Positions 20,816 to 29,832 of a DNA stretch of 64,000 bases are shown here, piece by piece. Location of the stretch: the NCBI RefSeq assembly GCF_009728995.1, contig NZ_VTZW01000019.1, forward strand, positions 411,983-475,982, written 5' to 3'. The position numbers and the translations under genes were made by a program. Source of the stretch: Streptomonospora sp. PA3 (lineage in GTDB: Bacteria > Actinomycetota > Actinomycetes > Streptosporangiales > Streptosporangiaceae). The notes under the pieces are model-generated. The model was not told where the DNA came from, ran no database searches, and saw only the letters and a program-made list of their open reading frames with translations. Every line of letters starts with the position of its first letter. Position 1 is the stretch's first letter.

Positions 20816-22273
20816 GTGTCCCACTCAGACGTCTTCGCCGCCGTGGACCTCGGCGCCTCCAGCGGGCGCGTCGTCGTCGGCCGCCTCGGCCGCGACGAGC
20901 TCGCGCTGACCGAGGTGCACCGCTTCCCCAACCGGCCGCTGCGCCTGCCCAGCGGGCTGCACTGGGACATCGGCGGCCTCTACCACGGAGTCCTCGACGG
21001 ACTGCGGGCGGCCGCCGCGCATGCGCCGCGCTCGGTGGGCATCGACTCCTGGGCGGTCGACTACGGCCTGCTCGACGCCTCCGGCGCCCTGCTGGGGCTG
21101 CCCTACCACTACCGCGACTCGCGGACCGACACCGCGGCTCCGGCGCTGGTCGAGCGCGTCGGGGCCGCCGAGCTGTACGCCCGCAACGGGTTGCAGTACC
21201 TCCCCTTCAACACGGTCTTTCAGCTCGCCGCCGCCTGCGGCACCCCGCAGCTGCGCGAGGCGCACTCGCTGCTGCTCATCCCCGACCTGCTGGGCTACTG
21301 GCTGACCGGCGAGCGCGGAGCCGAGGTCACCAACGCCTCCACCACCGGTCTGCTCGACGTCGCCACCCGGCGCTGGTCGCCCGAGCTGGCCGAGGCCGCC
21401 GGCATCGACCCCGCGCTGCTGGGCGAGCTGCGCGCACCCGGTGAGCGCATCGGCACCCTGCTGGCGGCGCCGGGTGAGCAGACCGGCCTGGACGCGGGCA
21501 CCGAGGTCACCGCCGTCGCCTCCCACGACACCGCCTCGGCCGTGGCCGCGGTGCCCGCGCGCACCGAGCGCTTCGGCTACGTCTCGTGCGGCACCTGGTC
21601 GCTGGCCGGGTTGGAACTGGGCGCGCCGGTGACCACCGAGGCGGCGCGAGCCGCCAACTTCACCAACGAGCTCGGCGTCGAGGGCACCACCCGGTTCCTG
21701 CGCAACATCATGGGGCTGTGGCTGGTCCAGGAGTGCCTGCGCGACTGGCGCCTGGACGACTCCGCGCTTCCGGGGCTGCTGGAGGAGGCCGCCGCCGCGC
21801 CGGCGTTCGCCGGCCTCGTCGACGCCGGCGACCCGCGCTACCTGCCGCCGGGCGGCATGCCCGCGCGAATCGCCGACCATCTGCGCGAGACCGGGCAGCC
21901 GGTGCCGGCGGACCGCGGGAGCCTGCTGCGCTGCGTGCTGGAGAGCCTCGCGCTGGCGCACCGCGACACCCTGCGGCGGGCGTGCGCGCTGTCCGGACGC
22001 GACATCGAGGTCGTGCACCTGGTGGGCGGGGGCGCACGCAACGAACTGCTGTGCCAGTGGACCGCCGACGCCCTCGGCCTGCCGGTGGAGGCGGGGCCGG
22101 TGGAGGCGACGGCGATCGGCAACCTGGTGGTGCAGGGGCGCGCGGCGGTGCCCGGCGCCTCGCACGCCGACCTGCGGCGCCTGGTGCACGCCTCCCAGCG
22201 GCCCTCCCGCTACGAGCCCGCGGCCGGCGCCGCCGCGTGGGACGCCGCCGCGGCCCGCCTGGGGCTGGAGTAG
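20816..22273 (+). CDS. rhaB: Rhamnulokinase
   Basis: The 485-aa FGGY-family kinase has the N-terminal phosphate loop AVDLGASSGR, the substrate-site segment IDSWAVDYGLLD, and the C-terminal ATP-binding motif HLVGGGARNELLCQWTADAL. It phosphorylates L-rhamnulose at O1. The GTG start at 20816 is preceded by GGAAAGG. It ends 6 bp from the convergent TetR gene. Confidence 0.94.
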   Translation: MSHSDVFAAVDLGASSGRVVVGRLGRDELALTEVHRFPNRPLRLPSGLHWDIGGLYHGVLDGLRAAAAHAPRSVGIDSWAVDYGLLDASGALLGLPYHYRDSRTDTAAPALVERVGAAELYARNGLQYLPFNTVFQLAAACGTPQLREAHSLLLIPDLLGYWLTGERGAEVTNASTTGLLDVATRRWSPELAEAAGIDPALLGELRAPGERIGTLLAAPGEQTGLDAGTEVTAVASHDTASAVAAVPARTERFGYVSCGTWSLAGLELGAPVTTEAARAANFTNELGVEGTTRFLRNIMGLWLVQECLRDWRLDDSALPGLLEEAAAAPAFAGLVDAGDPRYLPPGGMPARIADHLRETGQPVPADRGSLLRCVLESLALAHRDTLRRACALSGRDIEVVHLVGGGARNELLCQWTADALGLPVEAGPVEATAIGNLVVQGRAAVPGASHADLRRLVHASQRPSRYEPAAGAAAWDAAAARLGLE

Positions 22274-22279
22274 GGCCCC

Positions 22280-22939
22280 TCAGTCTCCGCCGGCGTGCTG
22301 CGCGCCGGGCTCGTGCCCGAGCGCGGCGAACGTGCGGTCGAGCCCGTCGAGGAAGGCCGACAGGGCCAGTTCGAAGCTGTCGTTGTCGATCTCGGCGGCG
22401 TGCTCGGAGAGCCGGTGGGCCTGGGAGAGGTTGGGGTAGCGGTCGCGGTAGACCTGCACGTCGGCGTCGAAGCCGCGGGCGAAGGAGTTGATGGCGGCCC
22501 CCACCACCAGGTACTTGGTCGAGGCGCCGATCATGGTGGCGTGGCGGGCGGGCCAGCCGGCCGCGACCAGGCCGCCGTGGACGGCGTCGGCGCGGCGCAG
22601 CGCGGCCTCGCGCCGGCCCGGGCCGGCGGCGATGACCGGCACCAGGTTGGGGTGGGCGGCCAGGGCGGCGCGGTAGGAGCGCGCCCAGACGGTCAGCCCG
22701 TGCCGCCAGTCGCCGGATTCGAAGCCTGAGACGTCGACCTCGGCCATGATCTCGTTGGCGATGTCGGCGAGCAGGTCCTCCTTGGTGCGGTAGTGGCTGT
22801 AGAGGGAGGCCGCCTGCACGTCCAGTTCCTGGGCCAGCCTGCGCATCGACAGGTTCTCCAGGCCGTCGCGGTCGATGAGCCGCAGCGCGGCGGTGCGGAT
22901 GCCGCGCACGCTCAGCATCGGCGTCCTGGGTCGGGCCAC
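22280..22939 (-). CDS. TetR-family repressor
   Basis: The 219-aa protein has a TetR helix-turn-helix (AALRLIDRDGLENLSMRRLAQEL, DVQAASLYSHYRTKEDLL at residues ~15-55) and a C-terminal ligand domain of the TetR_C type with the usual conserved aromatic pattern. The GTG at 22939 is chosen because GGGAGG lies 6 nt upstream; longer in-frame starts extend over a low-complexity stretch. It is divergent to the acyl-CoA dehydrogenase gene and probably regulates it. The ligand, possibly an acyl-CoA, is unknown. Confidence 0.88.
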   Translation of the reverse strand: MARPRTPMLSVRGIRTAALRLIDRDGLENLSMRRLAQELDVQAASLYSHYRTKEDLLADIANEIMAEVDVSGFESGDWRHGLTVWARSYRAALAAHPNLVPVIAAGPGRREAALRRADAVHGGLVAAGWPARHATMIGASTKYLVVGAAINSFARGFDADVQVYRDRYPNLSQAHRLSEHAAEIDNDSFELALSAFLDGLDRTFAALGHEPGAQHAGGD

Positions 22940-23128
22940 CTGTCCTCCCAACGTCGACGTGGCCGCGCGGTCGCGGCCGGAAGCTGCTGCGATCCTGCCA
23001 CGTCCGGCGGCCCGGCGCAGGTGCGGCCGAACCCCGGCCGCGGGGGCGGCGCGAGAGCGGTTGCGTGCGGGCGGGGCAGCGCCTACGCTCAAAACCGAAC
23101 AGCGTTAGGTAAGCGAGAGCGGGGACAC

Positions 23129-24304
23129 ATGGTCGACTTCGGACTGAGCGAGGAGCAGCGGGAGATCCGGGCGTGGGTGCGCACCTTCGTCGAGCGCGAG
23201 ATCATGCCCCTGGAGAACGAGGTGCTGCGCCGCGAGCGGGAGGGCGCCGCCCCCGGGCTGAACGCCGAGGAGGTGCGCGGCCTGCGGGAGCTGGCCCGCA
23301 AGTCCGACTTCTGGGGCGTGCAGACCCCGGTCGAGTACGGCGGCATGGGCCTGGACGCCGTCACCGCCGCCATCATCGAGACCGAGCTGGGCCGCACGTT
23401 TGTGACCTTCAAGTTCGGCGGCGAGGCCGACAACATCCTCTTCCACGCCAACGAGGAGCAGAAGCAGCGCTACCTGCTGCCCACCATCGCCGGCGAGCGC
23501 CGCTCCTGCTTCGCCATCACCGAGCCCGGCGCCGGCTCCGACGCCAAGGCGATCCGCACCCGCGCCGCCAAGGACGGCTCTCAGTGGGTGATCAACGGCG
23601 AGAAGACCTTCATCACCGGCGGCTGCGAAGCCGACTTCGCGATGGTCTTCGCCGTGACCGACCCCGAGCTGGGCGCCGACGGCGGTGTCACCTGCTTCCT
23701 GGTCGACCGCGAGGCCGGCTGGACCTCCGAGCCCATCGACACCATGGGCGAGCGCCGCCCCGCCTCGCTGGTGTTCGACGACGTCCGGGTGCCCGAGGCC
23801 AACGTGCTGGGCGAGGTCGGCAAGGGCTTCCAACTGGCCATGCAGTGGATCGGCAAGGGCCGCTACCTGCTGCCGGCCCGCGCGCTGGGCGGCTGCGAGC
23901 GGATGCTGGAGATGAGCATCGACTACGCCAAGACCCGCCAGACCTTCGGCGCGCCCATCGCCGAGCGCCAGGCGATCCAGTGGATGATCGCCGACTCCCA
24001 GACCGAGATCGAGGCGCTGCGGCTGCTCGTGCTCAACGCCGCCTGGCAGGTCGACCAGGGCCGCGACTCCCGCCACGCCCAGTCGATCGCCAAGCTCTTC
24101 GGCGGCGTCAAGGCCAACGAGATCGTCGACCGGATGATGCAGATCCACGGCGGCATGGGCTACACCCGCGAACTGCCCATCGAGCGCTGGTACCGCGATC
24201 TGCGCCTGCTGCGCATCTTCGAGGGCACCGACGAGATCCAGCGCCGCACCATCGCCCGCGACCTGCTCAAGGGCCGCGTCAAGGTCGGCGAGACCCTGCG
24301 CTGA
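23129..24304 (+). CDS. Acyl-CoA dehydrogenase
   Basis: The 391-aa protein has the complete acyl-CoA dehydrogenase architecture: an N-terminal helical domain, the FAD/substrate beta-barrel motif AITEPGAGSDA, and a C-terminal domain with MQIHGGMGYTRE. The motif RIFEGTDEIQRR carries the likely catalytic Glu. It oxidises an acyl-CoA to the trans-2-enoyl-CoA using FAD. Chain length and pathway are not evident. It is monocistronic and divergent from the TetR gene. Confidence 0.93.
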   Translation: MVDFGLSEEQREIRAWVRTFVEREIMPLENEVLRREREGAAPGLNAEEVRGLRELARKSDFWGVQTPVEYGGMGLDAVTAAIIETELGRTFVTFKFGGEADNILFHANEEQKQRYLLPTIAGERRSCFAITEPGAGSDAKAIRTRAAKDGSQWVINGEKTFITGGCEADFAMVFAVTDPELGADGGVTCFLVDREAGWTSEPIDTMGERRPASLVFDDVRVPEANVLGEVGKGFQLAMQWIGKGRYLLPARALGGCERMLEMSIDYAKTRQTFGAPIAERQAIQWMIADSQTEIEALRLLVLNAAWQVDQGRDSRHAQSIAKLFGGVKANEIVDRMMQIHGGMGYTRELPIERWYRDLRLLRIFEGTDEIQRRTIARDLLKGRVKVGETLR

Positions 24305-24597
24305 CGCCGGCCCCCGTCCGCCCCCGCCGGCCGGCGGAGAGGCGCTCGCCGCCACCCGGGCGGGCGGGCGCGTCCCCGGGGCCGTTCTCGGCTCCGAGGC
24401 CGGCCCCGGGCCGAGTCCGGCGGAGCGAGACGGAAGGTGTCGGCGTCACGTCGGATCGACCTCGCGGGGGCCGCTCCGTTCGGGCAGCGGGAGGGGGTCC
24501 CCGCGCAGCTCCTCGGCCGCCTCAAGCCAGGCCTCGACGAAGTTCTGCTCAGCGCCGCCGCGACACGACCGGTCGGATCCGGTGCCCGCTTCGCCGC

Positions 24598-24972
24598 TCA
24601 CCGCACGCCGACCAGGTCCACCACGAAGACCAGGGTTTCGCCCGGCTTGATGACGCCGCCGGCTCCCCGGTCGCCGTAGGCCAGGTGGGGCGGGATGACC
24701 AGCCGGCGGCGGCCGCCCACGCGCATACCCAGGACGCCCTGCTCCCAGCCCTCGATGACCTGGCGCCCGCCCAGCACGAAGCTCAGCGGCTCGCCGCGGT
24801 TCCAGGAGGCGTCGAACTCCTTGCCCGTGGAGTGGGAGACGCCGACGTAGTGCACGTCGACCGTGGCCCCGTGCCCGGCCTGCGCGCCCTCGCCGACGGC
24901 AAGGTCGGCGACCTCCAGATCGGCCGGGGGCGGACCGGGGGCGACGTCGACTCGGGGACGTTCGAGCGGCAT
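24598..24972 (-). CDS. FKBP-type peptidyl-prolyl cis-trans isomerase
   Basis: The 124-aa protein is a single cytoplasmic FKBP domain with VDVHYVGV, FDASWNRGEPLSFVLG, VIEGWEQGVLGM and the PPHLAYG motif that lines the proline-binding pocket. The ATG at 24972 is preceded by GAGGAG. It lies between the acyl-CoA dehydrogenase gene (convergent) and manA. The preceding 290 bp (24305-24597) show no gene. Confidence 0.93.
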   Translation of the reverse strand: MPLERPRVDVAPGPPPADLEVADLAVGEGAQAGHGATVDVHYVGVSHSTGKEFDASWNRGEPLSFVLGGRQVIEGWEQGVLGMRVGGRRRLVIPPHLAYGDRGAGGVIKPGETLVFVVDLVGVR

Positions 24973-25073
24973 GGGCACTCCTCGCCAGATCGGTAAGCCC
25001 CTCAGCGTATCCGGTGCCCGTCTGCGGGCGCACGGCGGCACGGCGCCCCGGCGCGGGCGGCGCGCGGCCGCCG

Positions 25074-26252
25074 TCAATCCCCGACCGTGGCCGCCACCAG
25101 GTACCCGTGGCCGGTCACGCTGACCCGTCCGCAGCAGGCCGGGACGAATACCGACTCGCCGCGGCGCAGCGCCAGCACCTCGCCGGACTCGGCGACGAGG
25201 TCGGCCTCCCCCTCCAGCGCGAGCACCACCGAGGGCGCGCCGCCCTCCAGCCGGGTGCCGATGGGCCCCGGGCCGGCGGTGGCCAGCGCGAAGTCGGGGA
25301 CACCGGGGCGGAACTCGGTGCGCCCGCCCGCCTGCACGGGGCCGGTGAAGGGGATGGGCAGCACGGAGAAGTCGACCACCGCCAGCACCTCCGCGGTGTC
25401 CACGTGCTTGCCGGTCAGCCCGGCGCGCAGCACGTTGTCCGAGCCGGCCATCACCTCAACGGCCGTGCCCCGCAGGTAGGCGTGGACGTTTCCCGCGGGC
25501 AGGAACAGCGCGTCGCCCGGGCGCAGGCTGACGCGGTTGAGCAGCAGCGCCGCCACCGCCCCGGGATCGCCCGGGTAGCGCTCCGCCAGCTCCACGACGG
25601 TCTCGTGGTGGGCGCCCGAGCCCAGGCGCCGCCACTCCGCCACGAACGACCCCACCAGTTGCGCGCGCTCGTCCTCGGGCAGGGTGAGCAGCCGGGTCAG
25701 CGCGCCGCGCAGGGCGGTGTGCTCGGCGGGGGCGGCCAGGTCCGAGCGCAGCACCTCGGCCAGCGGGCAGGACAGCCCGTCCAGGTCGGCGCGCGCCGCC
25801 GCCGGGTCGCGGAAGCCGCACAGCGCCTCGAACGGCTCCAGCGCGAGCACCAGCTCGGGCTTGTGGAAGGGGTCGCGGTAGTTGCGGTGGGGGGCGGTGA
25901 CGGGGATGCCGGCCGCCTCCTCGGCGGCGAAGCCGGCCTGGGCCCGGGCGGCGTCGGGGTGCACCTGCAGCGACAGCGGCTCCTCGGCGGCCAGGACCTT
26001 CAGCAGGAACGGCAGGCGCTCGCCGAAGCGCTCGACGGTGCGCACGCCCAGCGTCTCCTTGGGCGCGGCCGCGATGACGTCGTCGAAGGAGGCGGGGCCT
26101 TCGGGGGTGATGACGGTACTGGGTGCCCCCGGGTGCGCGCCCAGCCACAGCTCGGCCTGGGGGCGCCCGTCGGGCTCGGCCCCCAGCAGCCGCGGGATGG
26201 CGGTCCTCGCGCCCCACGGGTAGGGCCGTACCTGGTTGATGAGCCTGTGCAT
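25074..26252 (-). CDS. manA: Mannose-6-phosphate isomerase, class I
   Basis: The 392-aa protein has the class I signature: VRPYPWGART at the N-terminus, zinc-ligand segments LQVHPD and FHKPELV, and the catalytic-site motif FLPAGNVHAYLRG. It interconverts mannose-6-P and fructose-6-P. It is divergent from the alpha-mannosidase gene across about 230 bp, which fits joint use in mannoside degradation. Confidence 0.95.
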   Translation of the reverse strand: MHRLINQVRPYPWGARTAIPRLLGAEPDGRPQAELWLGAHPGAPSTVITPEGPASFDDVIAAAPKETLGVRTVERFGERLPFLLKVLAAEEPLSLQVHPDAARAQAGFAAEEAAGIPVTAPHRNYRDPFHKPELVLALEPFEALCGFRDPAAARADLDGLSCPLAEVLRSDLAAPAEHTALRGALTRLLTLPEDERAQLVGSFVAEWRRLGSGAHHETVVELAERYPGDPGAVAALLLNRVSLRPGDALFLPAGNVHAYLRGTAVEVMAGSDNVLRAGLTGKHVDTAEVLAVVDFSVLPIPFTGPVQAGGRTEFRPGVPDFALATAGPGPIGTRLEGGAPSVVLALEGEADLVAESGEVLALRRGESVFVPACCGRVSVTGHGYLVAATVGD

Positions 26253-26480
26253 CCGCCCCGCTCTTCCCGTTCCGCTGTGCCGGTGGCGCCGTCGGTGCCA
26301 GTCTGATCGACGGGGCGCCGCCGCGTCAGCCCGGCCGCCCCCTCATCCGGCGGTGGTGCTGGCACCACCCCGCGCCCCCGCGAAACCCAAGGTATCGAAG
26401 CGCGCCCGCCGCCCTTGACTTCCCCGGCGGAGGCGGAGAGCGTACCGCCAAGGCCGCCGCCGAGTCAGCCGGAGCGCCCG

Positions 26481-29400
26481 ATGCACGACGAATACGCCCA
26501 GCTCGACCGACGGCTCGCCCGCGTGCTGGGAGAGCGCCTGTGGCCCGCGGTGTATGCGGACGCGGTCCCGCTGGCGGTGGCGCGCTGGGACGCCCCCGCC
26601 GGGCCGGTTACGGCCGCCGAGGGCGTCGCCGCGCCCTACCGCCCCGCCGAGGTCGGCCAGGAGTGGGGGCCGCCGTGGGGCACCACCTGGTTCCGCTTCA
26701 CCGGCCGGGTTCCCGCCCAGTGGGCGGGCCGCACCGTGGAGGCCGTGCTGGATCTGGGGTTCGACCCCGACCGTCCCGGATTCTGCGCCGAAGGACTGGT
26801 GCACCGCCCCGACGGCACACCGGTCAAGGGGCTCAACCCGCGCAACCGGTGGGTGCGGGTGGCCGCGTCGGCGCGGGGCGGCGAGGAGGTGGACCTGCGG
26901 GTGGAGGCGGCGGCCAACCCGGTGATCCTGGGCCCCGCCGGCTTCTCCCCCACCCCGCTGGGCGATCCGGCCACCGCCGGGGACGAGCCGCTGTACCGGC
27001 TGTGCCGGGCCGAGCTGGCGGTCTTCGACGCCGGTGTGTGGGACCTGAGCATGGACGCCGAGGTGCTGGGCCAGCTCATGCGGGAGCTGCCCGAGGGATC
27101 GCCGCGCCGGGCGCGCATCCGCACCGCGCTTTCGCGTGCCCTGGACGTGCTGGATCCGACCGACCCCGCGGCCACGGCGGCGGCCGCGCGCGAGCGGTTG
27201 GCGCCGGTGCTGGCCGACCCCGCCGAGGCCAGCGCGCACCGTATCTCGGCGGTGGGCCACGCCCACATCGACTCGGCCTGGCTGTGGCCGCTGCGGGAGA
27301 CCGTGCGCAAGGTCGCGCGCACCGTCGCCAACGCGACGGCGCTGATGGAGGAGCACCCCGAGCTGGTCTATGCGATGTCGCAGGCCCAGCAGTTCGCCTG
27401 GCTCAAGGACGGCCGTCCCGAGCTGTTCGCGCGGGTGCGCGAGCACGCGGCCCGCGGGCGGTTCGTGCCCGTGGGCGGGATGTGGGTGGAGGCCGACACC
27501 AACATGCCCGGCGGCGAGGCGCTGGCCCGCCAGTTCGCCTACGGCCGGCGGTTCTTCCGCGACGAACTGGGGGTGGACACCCGCGAGGTGTGGCTGCCCG
27601 ACTCCTTCGGCTACTCGGCGGCGCTGCCGCAGCTGGCGCGGCTGGCGGGGGCACGGTGGTTCCTCACCCAGAAGCTGTCGTGGAACGCGACCAACGCCTT
27701 CCCGCACCACACGTTCTGGTGGGAGGGCATCGACGGCTCCCGCGTATTCACCCACTTCCCGCCGGTGGACACCTACAACGCCGAGCTGACCGGCCACGAG
27801 CTGGCCCGTGCCGCGCGCGGTTTCCGCGAGGCCGGGCCGGCCTCGCGCTCGCTGGTGCCCTTCGGCCACGGCGACGGGGGCGGCGGCCCCACCCGCGAGA
27901 TGCTGGCGCGGGCCGCCCGCCTGGCCGACCTGGAGGGGGCGCCGCGGGTGCGCCTGGAGAGCCCGGCGGAGTTCTTCGCCGCCGCCGAGCAGGAGTACGC
28001 CGGCGCCGCACCGGTGTGGCTGGGCGAGCTGTACCTGGAGCTGCACCGGGGCACCTACACCAGCCAGGCCCGCACCAAGCAGGGCAACCGGCGCAGCGAG
28101 CACCTGCTGCGCGAGGCGGAGCTGTGGGCGGCCACGGCGGCGGTGCGCACCGCCGAGGGCGGCGCGGCGGGGGACTACCGCTACCCCTACGAGCGGCTGG
28201 AGGCGCTGTGGAAGCGGGTGCTGCTGAACCAGTTCCACGACATCCTGCCGGGCTCGTCCATCGCCTGGGTGCACCGCGAGGCGGTGCGGGACTACGCCGA
28301 GATCACCGCGGAGCTGGAGCGCATCGCCGACGACGCCCGGCGGGTGCTGGCCGCGGGGACGGCGGGAGGCGGACACGGCGGCGGGGGCGGCGGGGGCGGT
28401 GCGCAGAGCGGCGCGGTCACCGTGTTCAACGCCTGCCCGCACGAGCGCGGCGGTGTGCCCGCGATGGGCGGTCGGGCGCGCCTGCCGCGGGATTTTGCAG
28501 CCGCGGCGGCCATGCAGGGCGCCGGCGCCGCCCAGGGGGCGCCCCCGGTCTCGCTCACCCGCGAGGGCGGCGGCCACGTCCTCGACAACGGCCTGGTGCG
28601 CGTCGCCGTGGACGAGCGCGGCCTGGTCTGCTCGGTCGTGGAGGCGGCCACCGGCCGCGAGGCGCTGGCCCCGGGCGCCGCGGGAAACCTGCTGCAGCTC
28701 CACCGCGACCTGCCCAACGCCTGGGACGCCTGGGACGTCGACTCCTTCTACCGCCGCACCGGCGCCGACGTCACCGCGGCCGAGGCGGTGGGGGTGCTGG
28801 AGGAGGGGCCCGAGCGCTGCGCGGTGGCCGCGACCCGGTCCTTCGGCGCATCCACCGCCCGCCAGATCGTGGCGCTGGCGCGCGGCTCGGCCCGGGTCGA
28901 CTTCACCACCGAGGTCGACTGGCACGAGCGCGAGCGCTTCCTCAAGGCCGCGTTTCCGCTGGACGTGCGCGCGGCGGGCGTCTGCGCCGAGATCCAGTTC
29001 GGCCACGTGCACCGGCCCGCCCACACCAACACCTCCTGGGACGCGGCCCGGTTCGAGTCCTGCGGGCACCGGTGGGTGCACGCGGGCGAGCCCGGCTACG
29101 GCCACGCGCTGGCCACCGCCTCCACCTACGGCCATGACGTCGACCGCGCGGTGCGCGAGGACGGCGGCACCACGACCGTGCTGCGGCTGTCGCTGCTTCG
29201 GGCGCCGCGGTTTCCCGACCCCGAGGCCGACCAGGGGCGGCACGTCTTCCATTACGCGCTGGTGCCGGGGGCCGGTGTCGGCGACGCGGTGCGCGAGGGC
29301 TACCGCCTGAACCTTCCCGAGCGCACGGCGCCCGGCGGCGCCGACGTGGCGCCGCTGGTCGCGGTCGAGGGCGCGGGGGTGGTCGCCGAGTCGGTGAAGC

Positions 29401-29624
29401 TGGCCGAGGACCGCTCGGGCGATGTGGTGGTGCGGGTCTACGAGGCGTGCGGGGCGCGGGCGCGCGGGGCGCTGGAGGCGTCGTTCCCGCTGGCCCGCGC
29501 GACGGCGGTGGACCTGCTGGAGGAGCCGCTGGAGGCGGTCGGCGCCCTGGTGGCCGAGGGCTCGCGCGTGCGGTTCGCGCTGCGCCCCTTCCAGATCCTC
29601 ACCCTGCGCCTGGCCCGGGCCTGA
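26481..29624 (+). CDS. GH38 alpha-mannosidase
   Basis: The protein (1047 aa) is a cytoplasmic GH38 alpha-mannosidase without a signal peptide. The zinc-binding GHAHIDSAWLWP lies near residue 260, and the nucleophile-bearing VWLPDSFGYSAALPQ lies near 370. Middle and C-terminal beta domains follow (FEDAWDV-type segment NAWDAWDVDSFYRR, near 755). A Gly/His-rich insertion lies near residue 630. The ATG at 26481 is chosen over an upstream TTG because GCCGGAGCG precedes it. It cleaves alpha-mannosides imported from glycans. The opposite strand carries a long spurious open frame. Confidence 0.93.
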   Translation: MHDEYAQLDRRLARVLGERLWPAVYADAVPLAVARWDAPAGPVTAAEGVAAPYRPAEVGQEWGPPWGTTWFRFTGRVPAQWAGRTVEAVLDLGFDPDRPGFCAEGLVHRPDGTPVKGLNPRNRWVRVAASARGGEEVDLRVEAAANPVILGPAGFSPTPLGDPATAGDEPLYRLCRAELAVFDAGVWDLSMDAEVLGQLMRELPEGSPRRARIRTALSRALDVLDPTDPAATAAAARERLAPVLADPAEASAHRISAVGHAHIDSAWLWPLRETVRKVARTVANATALMEEHPELVYAMSQAQQFAWLKDGRPELFARVREHAARGRFVPVGGMWVEADTNMPGGEALARQFAYGRRFFRDELGVDTREVWLPDSFGYSAALPQLARLAGARWFLTQKLSWNATNAFPHHTFWWEGIDGSRVFTHFPPVDTYNAELTGHELARAARGFREAGPASRSLVPFGHGDGGGGPTREMLARAARLADLEGAPRVRLESPAEFFAAAEQEYAGAAPVWLGELYLELHRGTYTSQARTKQGNRRSEHLLREAELWAATAAVRTAEGGAAGDYRYPYERLEALWKRVLLNQFHDILPGSSIAWVHREAVRDYAEITAELERIADDARRVLAAGTAGGGHGGGGGGGGAQSGAVTVFNACPHERGGVPAMGGRARLPRDFAAAAAMQGAGAAQGAPPVSLTREGGGHVLDNGLVRVAVDERGLVCSVVEAATGREALAPGAAGNLLQLHRDLPNAWDAWDVDSFYRRTGADVTAAEAVGVLEEGPERCAVAATRSFGASTARQIVALARGSARVDFTTEVDWHERERFLKAAFPLDVRAAGVCAEIQFGHVHRPAHTNTSWDAARFESCGHRWVHAGEPGYGHALATASTYGHDVDRAVREDGGTTTVLRLSLLRAPRFPDPEADQGRHVFHYALVPGAGVGDAVREGYRLNLPERTAPGGADVAPLVAVEGAGVVAESVKLAEDRSGDVVVRVYEACGARARGALEASFPLARATAVDLLEEPLEAVGALVAEGSRVRFALRPFQILTLRLARA

Positions 29625-29751
29625 AACCTTCCTTCCACGCGCGTGGCGGCGCGGGAGGCGGGAAGCGGGAACGGCGGCGGGCGGCGGTCCCGCGCACCGG
29701 CCCGGAGGCGCGGATAACAATTCCGAACACCGAGGATCACACCGACTCACA

Positions 29752-29766
29752 AATGGTATTACCATT
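29752..29766 (+). promoter_or_regulatory. GntR-type operator upstream of gntP
   Basis: AATGGTATTACCATT is a perfect 7-bp-arm palindrome with one central base, of the TGGTA-n-TACCA type bound by FadR-like GntR proteins. It lies about 67 bp before the gntP start. Confidence 0.7.
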
Positions 29767-29832
29767 GCCGCCAGCATTCCTCCGGCGCACGTCACACCGA
29801 GCGCCGGCCCGTCCCCATTCCCGGAGGAACCC